DNA from: Acaryochloris sp. IP29b_bin.148
GTDB taxonomy: Bacteria; Cyanobacteriota; Cyanobacteriia; Thermosynechococcales; Thermosynechococcaceae
NCBI RefSeq assembly: GCF_028285565.1
Contig: NZ_JANQOY010000040.1
Location: forward strand, 1-38,622
DNA: 38,622 nucleotides
Direction of reading: 5' to 3'
The notes beneath the pieces were generated by a model, which saw nothing but the letters and a program-made list of their open reading frames with translations, did no database searches and had not been told where the DNA came from. This document shows, one piece after another, positions 1-8,828 of the stretch. The position numbers and the translations under genes were made by a program. Position 1 is the first letter of the stretch. Every line of letters begins with the position of its first letter.

Positions 1-193
1 GAGAAAGACCAGAACTCTTCCCGACTGGAAGCTTGAACCGTTTGAAGAAGCTGCTTGAGATAGGCTGATCTTTACACCGACTTATGACCACTAGGGATGG
101 AACGCTTTGAGTGGGATAGCTTCCCTCGGGTGGCAGCGATTGTTACAGTCAAGATTTAAGGAAAACATCGGTATATAAATGCGGTAGTCAGCG

Positions 194-1003
194 ATGAACG
201 TCTGTGAACTGATTGAGTGGTTTGAAGGTTGGGCCAACCCGGCTTGGCAAGAGAAGTGGGATAACTGTGGCTGGCAGATTGAGCCCGGTATTTTGGATCA
301 ACCGGCTCAGGTGCTGGTCTGCTTAACGCCCACGTTAGCGGTTATGGCAGAAGCGATCGCACTTCAGCAGCAGGGTACCCCTGTTAATTTGATTTTTGCC
401 CACCATCCTCTGATCTTTGGTCCTCTAAAATCGGTACAAAAGGGCGATGCCATTGGCGATATGGTTCGCCTCTCGATCACACATCAAATTGGGGTATACA
501 GTGCCCATACTAATTTTGATCAGGTGATGGACGGCACCGCAGATGTTTTGTCTCAACTCTTGGAACTCCAGAATGCAGAGCCAGTAGAACCCACTCAAGA
601 TGGCCTGGGCTATGGCCGGGTCGGTACTCTTCAGCCTGCGCTGACCCTGCAACAGCTTCTGTCTAAGATTCAATCAACGCTGCAGCCTGCTGATTTACTG
701 GTCTCCCCCATGGCGGATCGCCAGCAAACGATCGAACGAGTGGCGGTATTGGGCGGGTCTGGAGCCAGCTATATCTCCGCAGTGAGCCAGACGGGTGCTC
801 AAGCCTATCTGACGTCGGACTGTAAGTTTCATCAGTTTCAAGAGAGTCGCGATCGCAACCTGATTCTGATTGATGCTGGACACTACGCGACAGAGCGGCC
901 TGCCTGTGAACGCCTATCCCAAAAATTTCTAGATCAAGGGGTTGACTGGTCACAGCTGAGTCAAGCGGACGAAGATTTTCGCCGTTTTTGGGCTGCAAGG
1001 TAG
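194..1003 (+). CDS. Nif3-like dinuclear metal centre protein
   Basis: This 269-aa protein belongs to the NIF3/YbgI/YqfO family, widely conserved metal-binding proteins that form toroidal hexamers; their biochemical role is poorly settled. The expected metal ligands are visible: the His pair H70-H71 in AHHPLIF, H105 and D109 in HTNFDQV, and H230 with E234 in DAGHYATE. Length matches the short bacterial form without the extra central PII-like domain seen in YqfO. The ATG is preceded by no strong Shine-Dalgarno sequence; an AT-rich TATATAAAT lies just upstream and could be a -10 element. The gene stands alone, 90 nt ahead of the Uma2 gene on the same strand. The family call is secure; the function is not. 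Confidence 0.9.
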   Translation: MNVCELIEWFEGWANPAWQEKWDNCGWQIEPGILDQPAQVLVCLTPTLAVMAEAIALQQQGTPVNLIFAHHPLIFGPLKSVQKGDAIGDMVRLSITHQIGVYSAHTNFDQVMDGTADVLSQLLELQNAEPVEPTQDGLGYGRVGTLQPALTLQQLLSKIQSTLQPADLLVSPMADRQQTIERVAVLGGSGASYISAVSQTGAQAYLTSDCKFHQFQESRDRNLILIDAGHYATERPACERLSQKFLDQGVDWSQLSQADEDFRRFWAAR

Positions 1004-1093
1004 CTGGGACAGCCAAAAAACTTTCTATGATAGGGATCAAAAGGTGCAATATTCGCTGACTGTTCTGGCCTCTTTCTCAATCTGATATTTATC

Positions 1094-1666
1094 ATGACTT
1101 CCACAGCCCTCTCTCCCCCCGATCTCCGATTAATCACAACGGTCGAATATCATCAAATGGCTGAGGTCGGTATTCTGGCCGGAGATGAACAGGTTGAACT
1201 GATTTCGGGACAGATTATTCAAAAAATGCCTAAAGGTCCGGCCCACAGTGCACTTTGTAAACGAATTGAAAAGCTTTTAGAGCACCGCTTAGGCAGCCAA
1301 GTGCTGGTTCGTCTGCAAGACCCGGTTAGCCTTGATACTTACTCAGAACCCGAACCTGATATCGCGGTTGTCCATCCCCAGGACAATTTCTATGCCGACC
1401 ATCACCCTACGCCAGTACAAATCTATCTCATTATTGAAGTGTCGGACACAACCCTCAAACGAGATTTAGGAATTAAGGCCGATCTCTACGCAGCGGCAGG
1501 AATTGCTGACTATTGGGTGCTGGATATTACTGCTCAGCAACTCCATATTTTCCGAGACCCTAACCCAGCAGGCTATCAACGCCAACTGATTTTGCGCGGT
1601 CAACAGTCTGTCAGCCTCCGCGCGTTTCCTGATTGCAGTGTTACCGTGCAGGATTGTATGGGGTAA
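1094..1666 (+). CDS. Uma2 family endonuclease-like protein (DUF820)
   Basis: The 190-aa product is a Uma2/DUF820 protein, a PD-(D/E)XK nuclease-fold family that is greatly expanded in cyanobacteria and of unknown biological role. The fold residues are present: D89 in EPEPDIAVV, E115 in LIIEVSD, and K128 in GIKADLYAAAGI followed by the family signature DYWVLD. It is full length with no frame damage. It is convergent with petH, the two stops being about 215 nt apart with hairpins in between. Nuclease activity is inferred from the family only; no target or partner gene is evident nearby. Confidence 0.88.
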   Translation: MTSTALSPPDLRLITTVEYHQMAEVGILAGDEQVELISGQIIQKMPKGPAHSALCKRIEKLLEHRLGSQVLVRLQDPVSLDTYSEPEPDIAVVHPQDNFYADHHPTPVQIYLIIEVSDTTLKRDLGIKADLYAAAGIADYWVLDITAQQLHIFRDPNPAGYQRQLILRGQQSVSLRAFPDCSVTVQDCMG

Positions 1667-1713
1667 AGCTGGCTTAACTTCTCGCATCTTGTCCTAGACG
1701 CCGAAATATAGGC

Positions 1714-1740
1714 AAATAAAATGCCCCCGTCAGGAGGCAT
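1714..1740 (-). terminator. intrinsic terminator of petH
   Basis: Read on the minus strand, ATGCC-t-CC and GG-g-GGCAT pair around a TGAC loop (one mismatch), and the stem is followed by TTTTATTT. This is a good rho-independent terminator about 140 nt beyond the petH stop. The other strand has only GTTTGTT after the stem, so termination of the Uma2 gene there would be weaker. Confidence 0.65.
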
Positions 1741-1754
1741 GTTTGTTGGAATGC

Positions 1755-1781
1755 ACGCACGAGTGATGACGACTCGTGTGT
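1755..1781. other. hairpin in the convergent Uma2/petH 3' region
   Basis: A ten-base-pair stem (ACGCACGAGT with ACTCGTGTGT, one G-T pair) closes a GATGACG loop. No T-run follows on either strand, so it is not a standard terminator. It lies inside the petH 3' untranslated region just before the terminator and could stabilise the mRNA end; that role is inference. Confidence 0.45.
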
Positions 1782-1881
1782 ACTAATGAGGTTTAAAGGG
1801 TTTGCTTATCTCTGTAATTAAAAGTAGCAACCAAAGGTGAAGATATCGCGAATGCCATAGATGTTGTTGAGCAACGCTCCC

Positions 1882-2844
<963 letters not shown>

Positions 2845-2966
2845 CTAGGGGTATTCTTAGGATCCCATTGTCGCTACCAGTACAATTTCCAAGTGTTTTT
2901 AGATTTATCAGAATAAGACCAGGGCTGTCCCGTTGTTTTCTGTTCCGATGTATCCTAATGCCCATC

Positions 2967-3962
2967 TTAGGTCTTGTTGAGCAGCGCCTGAGCGACTGAC
3001 TCATCGGTAATCAAGCCGTTGACTAGCTTTCCTGCCAAGGCAGCCCGGATTGCATTGGCTTTAGATAGGCCACCTGCGATCGCAATGGTCGTTCGATCGA
3101 CTGGCTGCTCCAGCGGTACGCCTGCAACTTTCGTATTGGTCCCCTGCTTCAGCAAGAGTCCTTGCTGATTGTATGCCCACCCAGCAATTTCGCCTATCGC
3201 GCCTAGCTCAATCAGTTCTGCAATCTCGGCATCGTTGACAAAGCCACTTTGATGCAACGGTGCATTCCACTCCACTGTGCCGATGCCTACAAACGTGACC
3301 TTCGCCTGCCCCACTAACTCTTTAATAGCTACAAACGATCGCTGTGTCTGCAATAGTTCTCTTTCTTCTATACTGGTGGCCACCACAGGCGTCGGTACTG
3401 GATAGGCAGAGGCTCCTGTCCGTTCGCAAAGATGCATGACAACTTCGTGGTGGCCAGCTCTCCCATAATGAGATAAGTTACCCACAATCGAAACTATCTT
3501 GTGCTGCGGCTGATTCATCAATGGCATCTGTTCGACCATCTCTCGCAGCGTCCGCCCTGAAGAGAAGGCAATCACGCTTGGTGCTTTCGCCGCTAGATGT
3601 GCTTCTAGATGAACCGCTCCGCAGTTGCCAAGGCCCGCAAGCAAGCTGTTGCCGTTATCGCCGCTTGGCACCACTTCGCAGGTTACAAGCCCAAACTGGT
3701 TGCGTAGGGCCTCTGCTAATTCAAGACAGAAAGCGAGCGGATAATCTAGCCGAAACTTAATCAGTTTTTCGCTGACCGCTAGAGCAACTAATCGCTGAGC
3801 GGCCTGACGCGAAATCCCTAGCTTGCCCGCAATCTCTTCTTGATTATTGTCTGCAATGTAATAGAGCCAGGCAGCATGGGCTGCTAGATCGAGTTTGCGG
3901 TCGGATGAATGACGTCTTGTGATGTCTTGCGATTGTCGTTCGGCTTGATCACGTTTTTTCAA
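2967..3962 (-). CDS. SorC/DeoR-family sugar-responsive transcription regulator
   Basis: SorC-family regulators pair an N-terminal helix-turn-helix with a sugar-phosphate-binding domain. Here the HTH lies near residues 41-62 (QEEIAGKLGISRQAAQRLV). The effector domain covers most of the rest, with family-typical stretches such as SSGRTL, VGIGTVEW and the C-terminal AIAGGLSKANAIRAAL. Length (331 aa) is normal for the family. The chosen start is TTG, seven bases after AGAGG. It lies 91 nt downstream of the fructokinase gene on the same strand, so the pair probably forms one sugar-response unit. A candidate operator lies immediately before its start, suggesting autoregulation. The effector is inferred to be a phosphorylated sugar and cannot be read from the sequence. 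Confidence 0.88.
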   Translation of the reverse strand: MKKRDQAERQSQDITRRHSSDRKLDLAAHAAWLYYIADNNQEEIAGKLGISRQAAQRLVALAVSEKLIKFRLDYPLAFCLELAEALRNQFGLVTCEVVPSGDNGNSLLAGLGNCGAVHLEAHLAAKAPSVIAFSSGRTLREMVEQMPLMNQPQHKIVSIVGNLSHYGRAGHHEVVMHLCERTGASAYPVPTPVVATSIEERELLQTQRSFVAIKELVGQAKVTFVGIGTVEWNAPLHQSGFVNDAEIAELIELGAIGEIAGWAYNQQGLLLKQGTNTKVAGVPLEQPVDRTTIAIAGGLSKANAIRAALAGKLVNGLITDESVAQALLNKT

Positions 3963-3975
3963 AATAAGCCTCTTC

Positions 3976-3995
3976 TATGCTCACCGATTGAACAT
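3976..3995. promoter_or_regulatory. candidate operator before the sorC-type gene
   Basis: An imperfect palindrome, ATGCTCA-ccga-TTGAACAT, lies 14-33 nt upstream of the regulator's TTG start. Its arms match the half-site shared with the palindromes near 5011 and 5254, read in the opposite order. Assignment to the SorC-type regulator is inference. Confidence 0.35.
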
Positions 3996-4053
3996 TGTGT
4001 TGATCGCCCTGAGCGATCGCAATGGCCTTGATCACGTCGTCAGAATATTATCT

Positions 4054-4959
4054 CTAAGCTTGCAACTCTAATGCCTGCGCGGCCAGGACAAAAGCCCCTG
4101 AGAATCCGGCTTTTGCGCCTAGCTTGGGCGGCAGTATGTAGTTGTCAATATCGTAGACGATCTCAGGGACATCCAAATAATGACTCAGCAGCGCCTGCAC
4201 CTGCGATCGCACCATTGGAAACATCTGCTTTTGTTCCATGACACCGCCCCCAATAATGATGCGCTCAGGTGAGAGCGTAAAAATAAAATTGATCAGTCCT
4301 AGCGCCAGGTAATGCGCTTCTAGCGCCCATGCTGGATGGTCAGGCGGTAAGGAAGCTCCTGGCTGGCCCCATCTTTTTTCCATCGCGTACCCAGAGGCTA
4401 ACCCCTCTAAGCAGTCTTTGTGGAAGGGACAAGCACCGACAAATGGATCTGCGATTACATCGTGTGGAATCAGAATATGGCCCATCTCAGGATGCAGCAA
4501 CCCGTGCATGAGTTTCCCATCAACCATCCCACCCCCACCGACACCCGTGCCCACCGTCAAGTAAATAAAGTTTGCGATGCCTTGTGCGTTTCCCCATTGA
4601 TATTCGCCTAAGGCTGCGGCATTCACATCCGTATCGAAGCCGATGTGTGGCACACCCAGTTCACGTTGAAGCAGTCCCAAAAAATCAATCTGCTGCCAGC
4701 CAGGCTTGGGCGTATTCAGAAACCATCCAAACTTAGGTGAATCTGGGTTGACATTCACCGGACCAAAGGCACCAATGCCTATCGCTTCGATCTCACCTGC
4801 TTCGACTTGTTGTTGGCGGAAAAAATCAACAACCTGTCCCAACGTTTCTTCAGGTGTAGTAGTGGAGATTCGCGTTTGGCTTTGCAAGTTATCAGGATCA
4901 GTACCCACCGCACAAATAAACTTTGTGCCACCTGCTTCAATTCCACCAAAAAGTGACAT
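4054..4959 (-). CDS. ROK-family fructokinase
   Basis: The 301-aa protein is a ROK-family sugar kinase of the zinc-dependent fructokinase type (YdhR/ScrK-like). It shows the phosphate-binding GIEAGGTK near residues 6-13, D111 in DTDVNAAALGE as probable catalytic base, the glycine-rich TVGTGVGGG, and the zinc-site motif HPEMGH (156-161) followed by CPFHKDC (177-183). Fructokinases of this group phosphorylate fructose with ATP in the cytoplasm. The ATG is preceded by GAAAGGAAA. It is first in a two-gene unit with the SorC-type regulator, and a 35-bp palindrome lies in its promoter region. Specificity for fructose over glucose or mannose is inferred from the zinc-motif subgroup. Confidence 0.88.
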   Translation of the reverse strand: MSLFGGIEAGGTKFICAVGTDPDNLQSQTRISTTTPEETLGQVVDFFRQQQVEAGEIEAIGIGAFGPVNVNPDSPKFGWFLNTPKPGWQQIDFLGLLQRELGVPHIGFDTDVNAAALGEYQWGNAQGIANFIYLTVGTGVGGGGMVDGKLMHGLLHPEMGHILIPHDVIADPFVGACPFHKDCLEGLASGYAMEKRWGQPGASLPPDHPAWALEAHYLALGLINFIFTLSPERIIIGGGVMEQKQMFPMVRSQVQALLSHYLDVPEIVYDIDNYILPPKLGAKAGFSGAFVLAAQALELQA

Positions 4960-5010
4960 ATTGCTTTCCTTTCTCTATTGATAGAGCCTAGATCCCTCTG
5001 CCTAGTTATT

Positions 5011-5045
5011 TTGAGCATACATTCTACATAAGAATACATGCTCAA
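5011..5045. promoter_or_regulatory. 35-bp palindrome upstream of fructokinase
   Basis: Arms TTGAGCATACATTCT and AGAATACATGCTCAA flank a central ACATA, with 13 of 15 positions symmetric. It lies 52-86 nt before the kinase ATG, in the expected promoter zone. Length and symmetry fit a regulator that binds as a tetramer, as SorC-family proteins do. Binding by the adjacent regulator is inferred. Confidence 0.6.
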
Positions 5046-5237
5046 TCTTCAGGCTTTTTAAAAAAGTACTAATGATGAACAAGTCATGCTGAGATCCATG
5101 TTCTTTGGCATGTCAGAATACCTTGCTCTTCTATATGCTGTCTAGCTAGGAAGACCTCGTCAATAAGGTAAAGAAATATGTTGATTTTTAGCTTTGCTCT
5201 CATTAGTGGAGGAATCGTCTCATATGATGCACAAGTA

Positions 5238-5271
5238 GAGCTTATATTTATAATTTGAGCTTATGCTCAAA
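5238..5271. promoter_or_regulatory. second palindrome with the same half-site, plus direct repeat
   Basis: TTTGAGCTTATGCTCAAA at 5254-5271 is a perfect 7-4-7 palindrome that repeats the TTGAGC/GCTCAA half-sites of the 5011-5045 palindrome. A further GAGCTTAT at 5238-5245 repeats the left arm 19 nt away. It lies about 295 nt upstream of the fructokinase, at the edge of the transposase remnant, and could be a distal operator for DNA looping. Confidence 0.45.
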
Positions 5272-5359
5272 ACAGTCAACTGCTGGGTCACTACTTAAAC
5301 CATTACTTCTAAATTTCAGAAAGGAGCTGAGTGATGCGGTCGTTTCGCCTCGTCAAGGG

Positions 5360-5671
5360 AATTGCAGCATTTTTAACAAAGAGGCTTGTAACCGCCTGGT
5401 CTTTGAGACATGGCTAGAGACTTGCTTAATCCCCACGCTCAAACCAGGACAGAAATGGGTGATTGACAATGCCAGCTTTCATAAAGGAGGACGAATTGAG
5501 GAGCTGGTGAAGGCTGCTGGGTGTGAGGTTTGGTACTGACCTCCCTATTCACCAGACTTCAATAAGATTGAGCATTGCTGGTCCTGGCTTAAAAGTCGGA
5601 TTCGAAAGTGTTTGGCACAATTTGATACGCTGCGTGAAGCAATGGAGCATGTGCTGAAGGCTGCGTCCTAA
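5360..5671 (+). pseudogene. IS630-family transposase remnant
   Basis: The frame contains the C-terminal half of an IS630-type transposase: ACNRLVFETWLETCLIPTL, the second catalytic Asp in VIDNASFHKGG, then PPYSPDFNKIEHCW with the catalytic Glu, and a final AMEHVLKAAS before TAA. A TGA at 5537-5539 interrupts it exactly where family members have Leu before PPYSPD. The N-terminal half with the first catalytic Asp is absent; residues read upstream of about 5360 do not resemble the family. The element is therefore dead. No clear terminal inverted repeats were found. Confidence 0.85.
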
Positions 5672-5710
5672 CTGACCTGGCGATTTAACAATCTTGATCC
5701 AAAAAGTAAG

Positions 5711-5774
5711 ACATTGTGGGGTAACGTCAATCGTCTTGGCTCATATTGCGGGAAACGGCCTTTATCCACAATGT
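5711..5774. repeat. 9-bp perfect inverted repeat between IS remnant and tyrA
   Basis: ACATTGTGG (5711-5719) and CCACAATGT (5766-5774) are perfect inverses 46 nt apart. On the minus strand the distal arm is followed by CTTACTTTTT, so it could act as a long-loop terminator for the tyrA operon. It might instead be a leftover of the insertion element. Neither reading is certain. Confidence 0.35.
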
Positions 5775-5787
5775 TCTTGAGATTTGA

Positions 5788-6624
5788 TCACAAAAATTTT
5801 GATCGTTCTGCTTGCGTTTGTTTGAGCAAAACTTCTAAAGCTGACCAGTCTGATTGCTCAATCATAGCTGTGAGCCGATCAAGGCTTTGGCGGTATTGGT
5901 GGAGCGATCGCAACAGTTCTTCCCGGTTGTACTGGGCCATCATGCAGCCGAGTTCGGGGTTGCCGCCCCCCACGCGACTGGTATCGCGAAACCCAGAACT
6001 AGCAAAAGATTGAGCGAGTTTCAGGATCTCTGGATCCGCTTCACTCAAGCAAGCCGTAATTAACGCTGCACTGGTCATTTTAGGCAGGTGAGAAATCCAA
6101 GCCACCGACCGATCATGGACCGTGGGGGAACATTCATAGAGGTTGCAATCTAGTTTACCGACCAGATCTTTCATCGTCTGGATCACATCGTCTGGCGTCT
6201 CAGCTGTCGGTGTCAAAATATAAGGATTGCCCGCAAAGAGCCGAGACTGGGCCGCATGAATTCCCGTTTCTTCACTCCCTGCCATCGGGTGACCGCCAAT
6301 AAACCGGGGCCATAAAGGCGTTAAGCGGTTGACGACCGCTCCTTTAACAGAACCGACATCCGTGAGAATGGCCTCTGGGGATAGATAGGGGATCAGACGA
6401 GTTGCGATCGCATCAATCACGCTCACCGGAGTGCAAATAAACACCACATCCGCAGAGGCAAGAGAGGCGAGATCGGGACTAGCTGAATCGACTGCCCCTA
6501 GCGTGACAGCGTCCTTACAGGTTTGGGGCTGTCGACTGACGCCCAGCACGTTATATCCCACGGCTCGCAAGTCATAGGCTAAAGAACCACCAATTAAACC
6601 CAAGCCAACAATGCCAATCTTCAT
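5788..6624 (-). CDS. tyrA: arogenate/prephenate dehydrogenase
   Basis: TyrA catalyses the oxidative decarboxylation that leads to tyrosine; cyanobacterial enzymes mostly use arogenate and NADP. The 278-aa protein has the Rossmann motif GLGLIGG (residues 7-13), VFICTPVS, TDVGSVKG, and GGHPMAGSEETG containing H112, the position of the catalytic His in the family. The C-terminal helical dimerisation domain is present. SRQPQTC after the second strand, without an acidic residue, fits NADP preference, an inference from known relatives. Its ATG overlaps the stop of the upstream small gene by 4 nt, indicating translational coupling within the apt-permease operon. Confidence 0.93.
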   Translation of the reverse strand: MKIGIVGLGLIGGSLAYDLRAVGYNVLGVSRQPQTCKDAVTLGAVDSASPDLASLASADVVFICTPVSVIDAIATRLIPYLSPEAILTDVGSVKGAVVNRLTPLWPRFIGGHPMAGSEETGIHAAQSRLFAGNPYILTPTAETPDDVIQTMKDLVGKLDCNLYECSPTVHDRSVAWISHLPKMTSAALITACLSEADPEILKLAQSFASSGFRDTSRVGGGNPELGCMMAQYNREELLRSLHQYRQSLDRLTAMIEQSDWSALEVLLKQTQAERSKFL

Positions 6625-6908
6625 CCTGCCAAACTCATAAATTCAATTCGGGGGATCAGAGGATCTTGAACCATGCCAATCCCTTGATATTGCCAGCGGT
6701 CTAAAATACCGCGAATATGGCTCTTGCCGATAGACTCGACACTGAACTTAGAAGCTGCTGCTTGAGCATGAGTATTGAGATAGCTGAGCGCTTCATAATG
6801 CTCAGCAAACAGGAGCAAATAGCGCTGGGGTGCTTCTGGATCAGGTTGGGCTGCCAGGTAATTACCATCGGCCCGAGAGCGAAGCGTGTAATAGAGAGCA
6901 GTATTCAT
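6621..6908 (-). CDS. conserved small protein of unknown function
   Basis: A 95-aa soluble protein that I do not match to a named domain; it has the look of a cyanobacterial conserved hypothetical. There are no membrane segments or cysteine motifs. Its sequence is rich in aromatic residues (ALYYTLRSRADGNYLAA at the N-terminus, DRWQYQGIGMVQDP near the C-terminus). It sits between the permease (4 nt gap) and tyrA (4 nt overlap), so it is certainly translated as part of this operon. Function cannot be inferred beyond that linkage. Confidence 0.75.
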   Translation of the reverse strand: MNTALYYTLRSRADGNYLAAQPDPEAPQRYLLLFAEHYEALSYLNTHAQAAASKFSVESIGKSHIRGILDRWQYQGIGMVQDPLIPRIEFMSLAG

Positions 6909-6912
6909 CGGC

Positions 6913-8790
6913 TTAGTTCAGGTTACTGAGCTTGATACGTGGATCAACAACGGCTAGGAGAAGATCTGCCAGCAAATTACCCACAATCAGCATCACTGCC
7001 CCCATCATTAAGCCTGCCATCACTAAATATAAATCTTGGGCTTGTACAGCTTGCAGCAACAACTGCCCTAACCCCGGCCAGTTAAAGAAGAATTCAGCAA
7101 TAAAGGCACCGCCCAATAAGCTAGAGAATTCAAACCCCAACAGGGTAATCAGAGGATTAACGGCATTACGGAGGGCATGGGTATAGATCACCTTATTTTC
7201 TGGCAAGCCTTTAGCACGGGCCGTTTGGATATAGTTTTGACGCAGAACGTCCAGCATATTGCCGCGAGTAATCCTTTGTAGGCCCGCAAACCCGGTGACG
7301 CTGAGGGCTACAGTGGGCAGAATCATATGCCAGCCCACATCCAAAATCTTGCCGAACCCATTCAGATCCGCATGATCGATGCTGGTCATATCGCCCACGG
7401 GAAATAGGGGCGTACTCTGGGCTAAAAACAGCAGCAGTAAGGCGGTGATAAAGCTGGGGAAGCCTTGACCAATATAGCTGAGGATACGGAGAATGCGATC
7501 GCTCCACTGATTCTGATTCACCGCCCCGATAATGCCCAAGGGAATGGCAATGCTCCAGTTAATCACTAGGGAGGCAATCGCCAATAGCAGCGTATTGGGA
7601 ATCCGCTCCCAAATTAACGCCGTTACCGGTCGCTGATAGCTAAAGCTTTCGCCAAAATCGCCTTGGTAGATTTGTCCCCAATGGCCTTTCCAGATCTGGG
7701 AAAAATCAAAGGTAAAAATATTTTTAAACCAGAGGCCATACTGCTTGATTAAAGAACGATCTTTTTGCCAAACCTGTACCGATTGATCGCCATTGATCAG
7801 GACTACCCGTTCGCCATTATCGGCAAACTGTAGCCCTTGGATCGCCTCTTGTTTGCTATTAAAACTACCTAATGCTTGGTTATCCTTTTGAGACCAGAGG
7901 CGTACTACTTTACCTGCGCTGGTGGCATAGGTGGTGCGATCGGGACTAAAAGCTGCCGAGGTGATCGGTTGGTCCTGTAGTTGATTTAAATCTTGAGTTT
8001 TTAGGGATTTGCCGTCTACATTCCATTGCTGCCAGGTCTGATGATTGACGATGGTATTGAGCAGCGGTCCCTCCGAATTTTGATTAAATTGCAGAGCTGT
8101 TGCTGGCCCCTTCAGCACTAACGTTTGTTGGAGGGCACCATCCGTTTTCCACAGGCGCACTGTTTTGTCTTCACTGCCAGAAGCCAAAAGGCTACCGTCT
8201 TGATTGAAGGCTAGCACTGAGATTGAGCTTTTGTGACCTGTTAGCGCTTTGAAGGCGGTGCCGTCCGTTTTCCACAGGCGCACCGTTTTATCGCCACTGC
8301 CAGACGCGAACATTTGACCGTCGCTACTAAAGGCTAAACAAGTCACCGCAGCCTGGTGACCTGTCAAGGTTTGAACCAGGGTACCATCGGCTTTCCACAG
8401 CTTAATGGTTTGATCTGCACTACCCGAGGCAATCAGCTCACCATCAGGACTAAAGGCTAAGGCTGTAATCCGTCCTTGATGCCCCTTGAGGGTCTTGACT
8501 ACTGCTCCCTTGTCGTCCCAAAGCGTGACGGTATTAGCCCCACCTGTGATGACTTGGCTACCATCTGGCTTAATGGCTATGGCAGTGGTCTTCTCGCTTT
8601 TGAGGGTGGTTACAGAACGGTTTTCTGCCCAGGTATTGCCCAACCCAAATTCTTGGCGTAGCTCTTCGAGGCGCTCTTGAGACATTTGGGGATTATTTTT
8701 GAACTGATCGAGGTAATCGCCAGGGGCCAGATCGACAATATAGAAGGTTAAAATCGATGCCAAAAATAGGGTGATCAGACCTTGAAACAC
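6913..8790 (-). CDS. DppB-type ABC transporter permease with inserted WD40 propeller
   Basis: The protein is a permease of the dipeptide/oligopeptide/nickel ABC family with a large insertion. Residues 1-50 are the first membrane helix and conserved LAPGDYLDQF...ELRQEFGL. Residues about 60-345 form seven WD-type repeats (GHQGRITALAFSPDGELIAS, then SADQTIKLWK and similar). At residue 350 the permease resumes with QYGLWFKN...GDFGESFSYQRPV and about five membrane helices. The EAA-loop region, RAKGLPENKVIYTHALRNAV, is near 525-544. In the family the loop after helix 1 faces the periplasm, so the propeller should be extracytoplasmic. The GTG start is uncertain: the frame stays open upstream through SELLGYTIKR, a normal-looking N-terminus, but without ATG, GTG or TTG. 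It follows apt by 38 nt. No solute-binding protein, partner permease or ATPase is in the window. Confidence 0.92.
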   Translation of the reverse strand: MFQGLITLFLASILTFYIVDLAPGDYLDQFKNNPQMSQERLEELRQEFGLGNTWAENRSVTTLKSEKTTAIAIKPDGSQVITGGANTVTLWDDKGAVVKTLKGHQGRITALAFSPDGELIASGSADQTIKLWKADGTLVQTLTGHQAAVTCLAFSSDGQMFASGSGDKTVRLWKTDGTAFKALTGHKSSISVLAFNQDGSLLASGSEDKTVRLWKTDGALQQTLVLKGPATALQFNQNSEGPLLNTIVNHQTWQQWNVDGKSLKTQDLNQLQDQPITSAAFSPDRTTYATSAGKVVRLWSQKDNQALGSFNSKQEAIQGLQFADNGERVVLINGDQSVQVWQKDRSLIKQYGLWFKNIFTFDFSQIWKGHWGQIYQGDFGESFSYQRPVTALIWERIPNTLLLAIASLVINWSIAIPLGIIGAVNQNQWSDRILRILSYIGQGFPSFITALLLLFLAQSTPLFPVGDMTSIDHADLNGFGKILDVGWHMILPTVALSVTGFAGLQRITRGNMLDVLRQNYIQTARAKGLPENKVIYTHALRNAVNPLITLLGFEFSSLLGGAFIAEFFFNWPGLGQLLLQAVQAQDLYLVMAGLMMGAVMLIVGNLLADLLLAVVDPRIKLSNLN

Positions 8791-8828
8791 CCGCTTGATG
8801 GTGTACCCGAGGAGTTCGCTGCCGATAA

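Noticed and set aside
1-68. Possible 3' end of an upstream plus-strand gene (frames ending at 58 or 68).
   Set aside because: Two frames look equally protein-like over about 20 codons and neither could be recognised, so no call is possible.
354-361. GCGATCGC octamers here and at many other positions.
   Set aside because: This is the HIP1 motif, abundant throughout many cyanobacterial genomes; it marks lineage rather than a local element.
4002-4018. GATCGC-cctga-GCGATC hairpin between fructokinase and regulator.
   Set aside because: A six-base stem arising mainly from a HIP1 site, with no T-run; not supported as a terminator.
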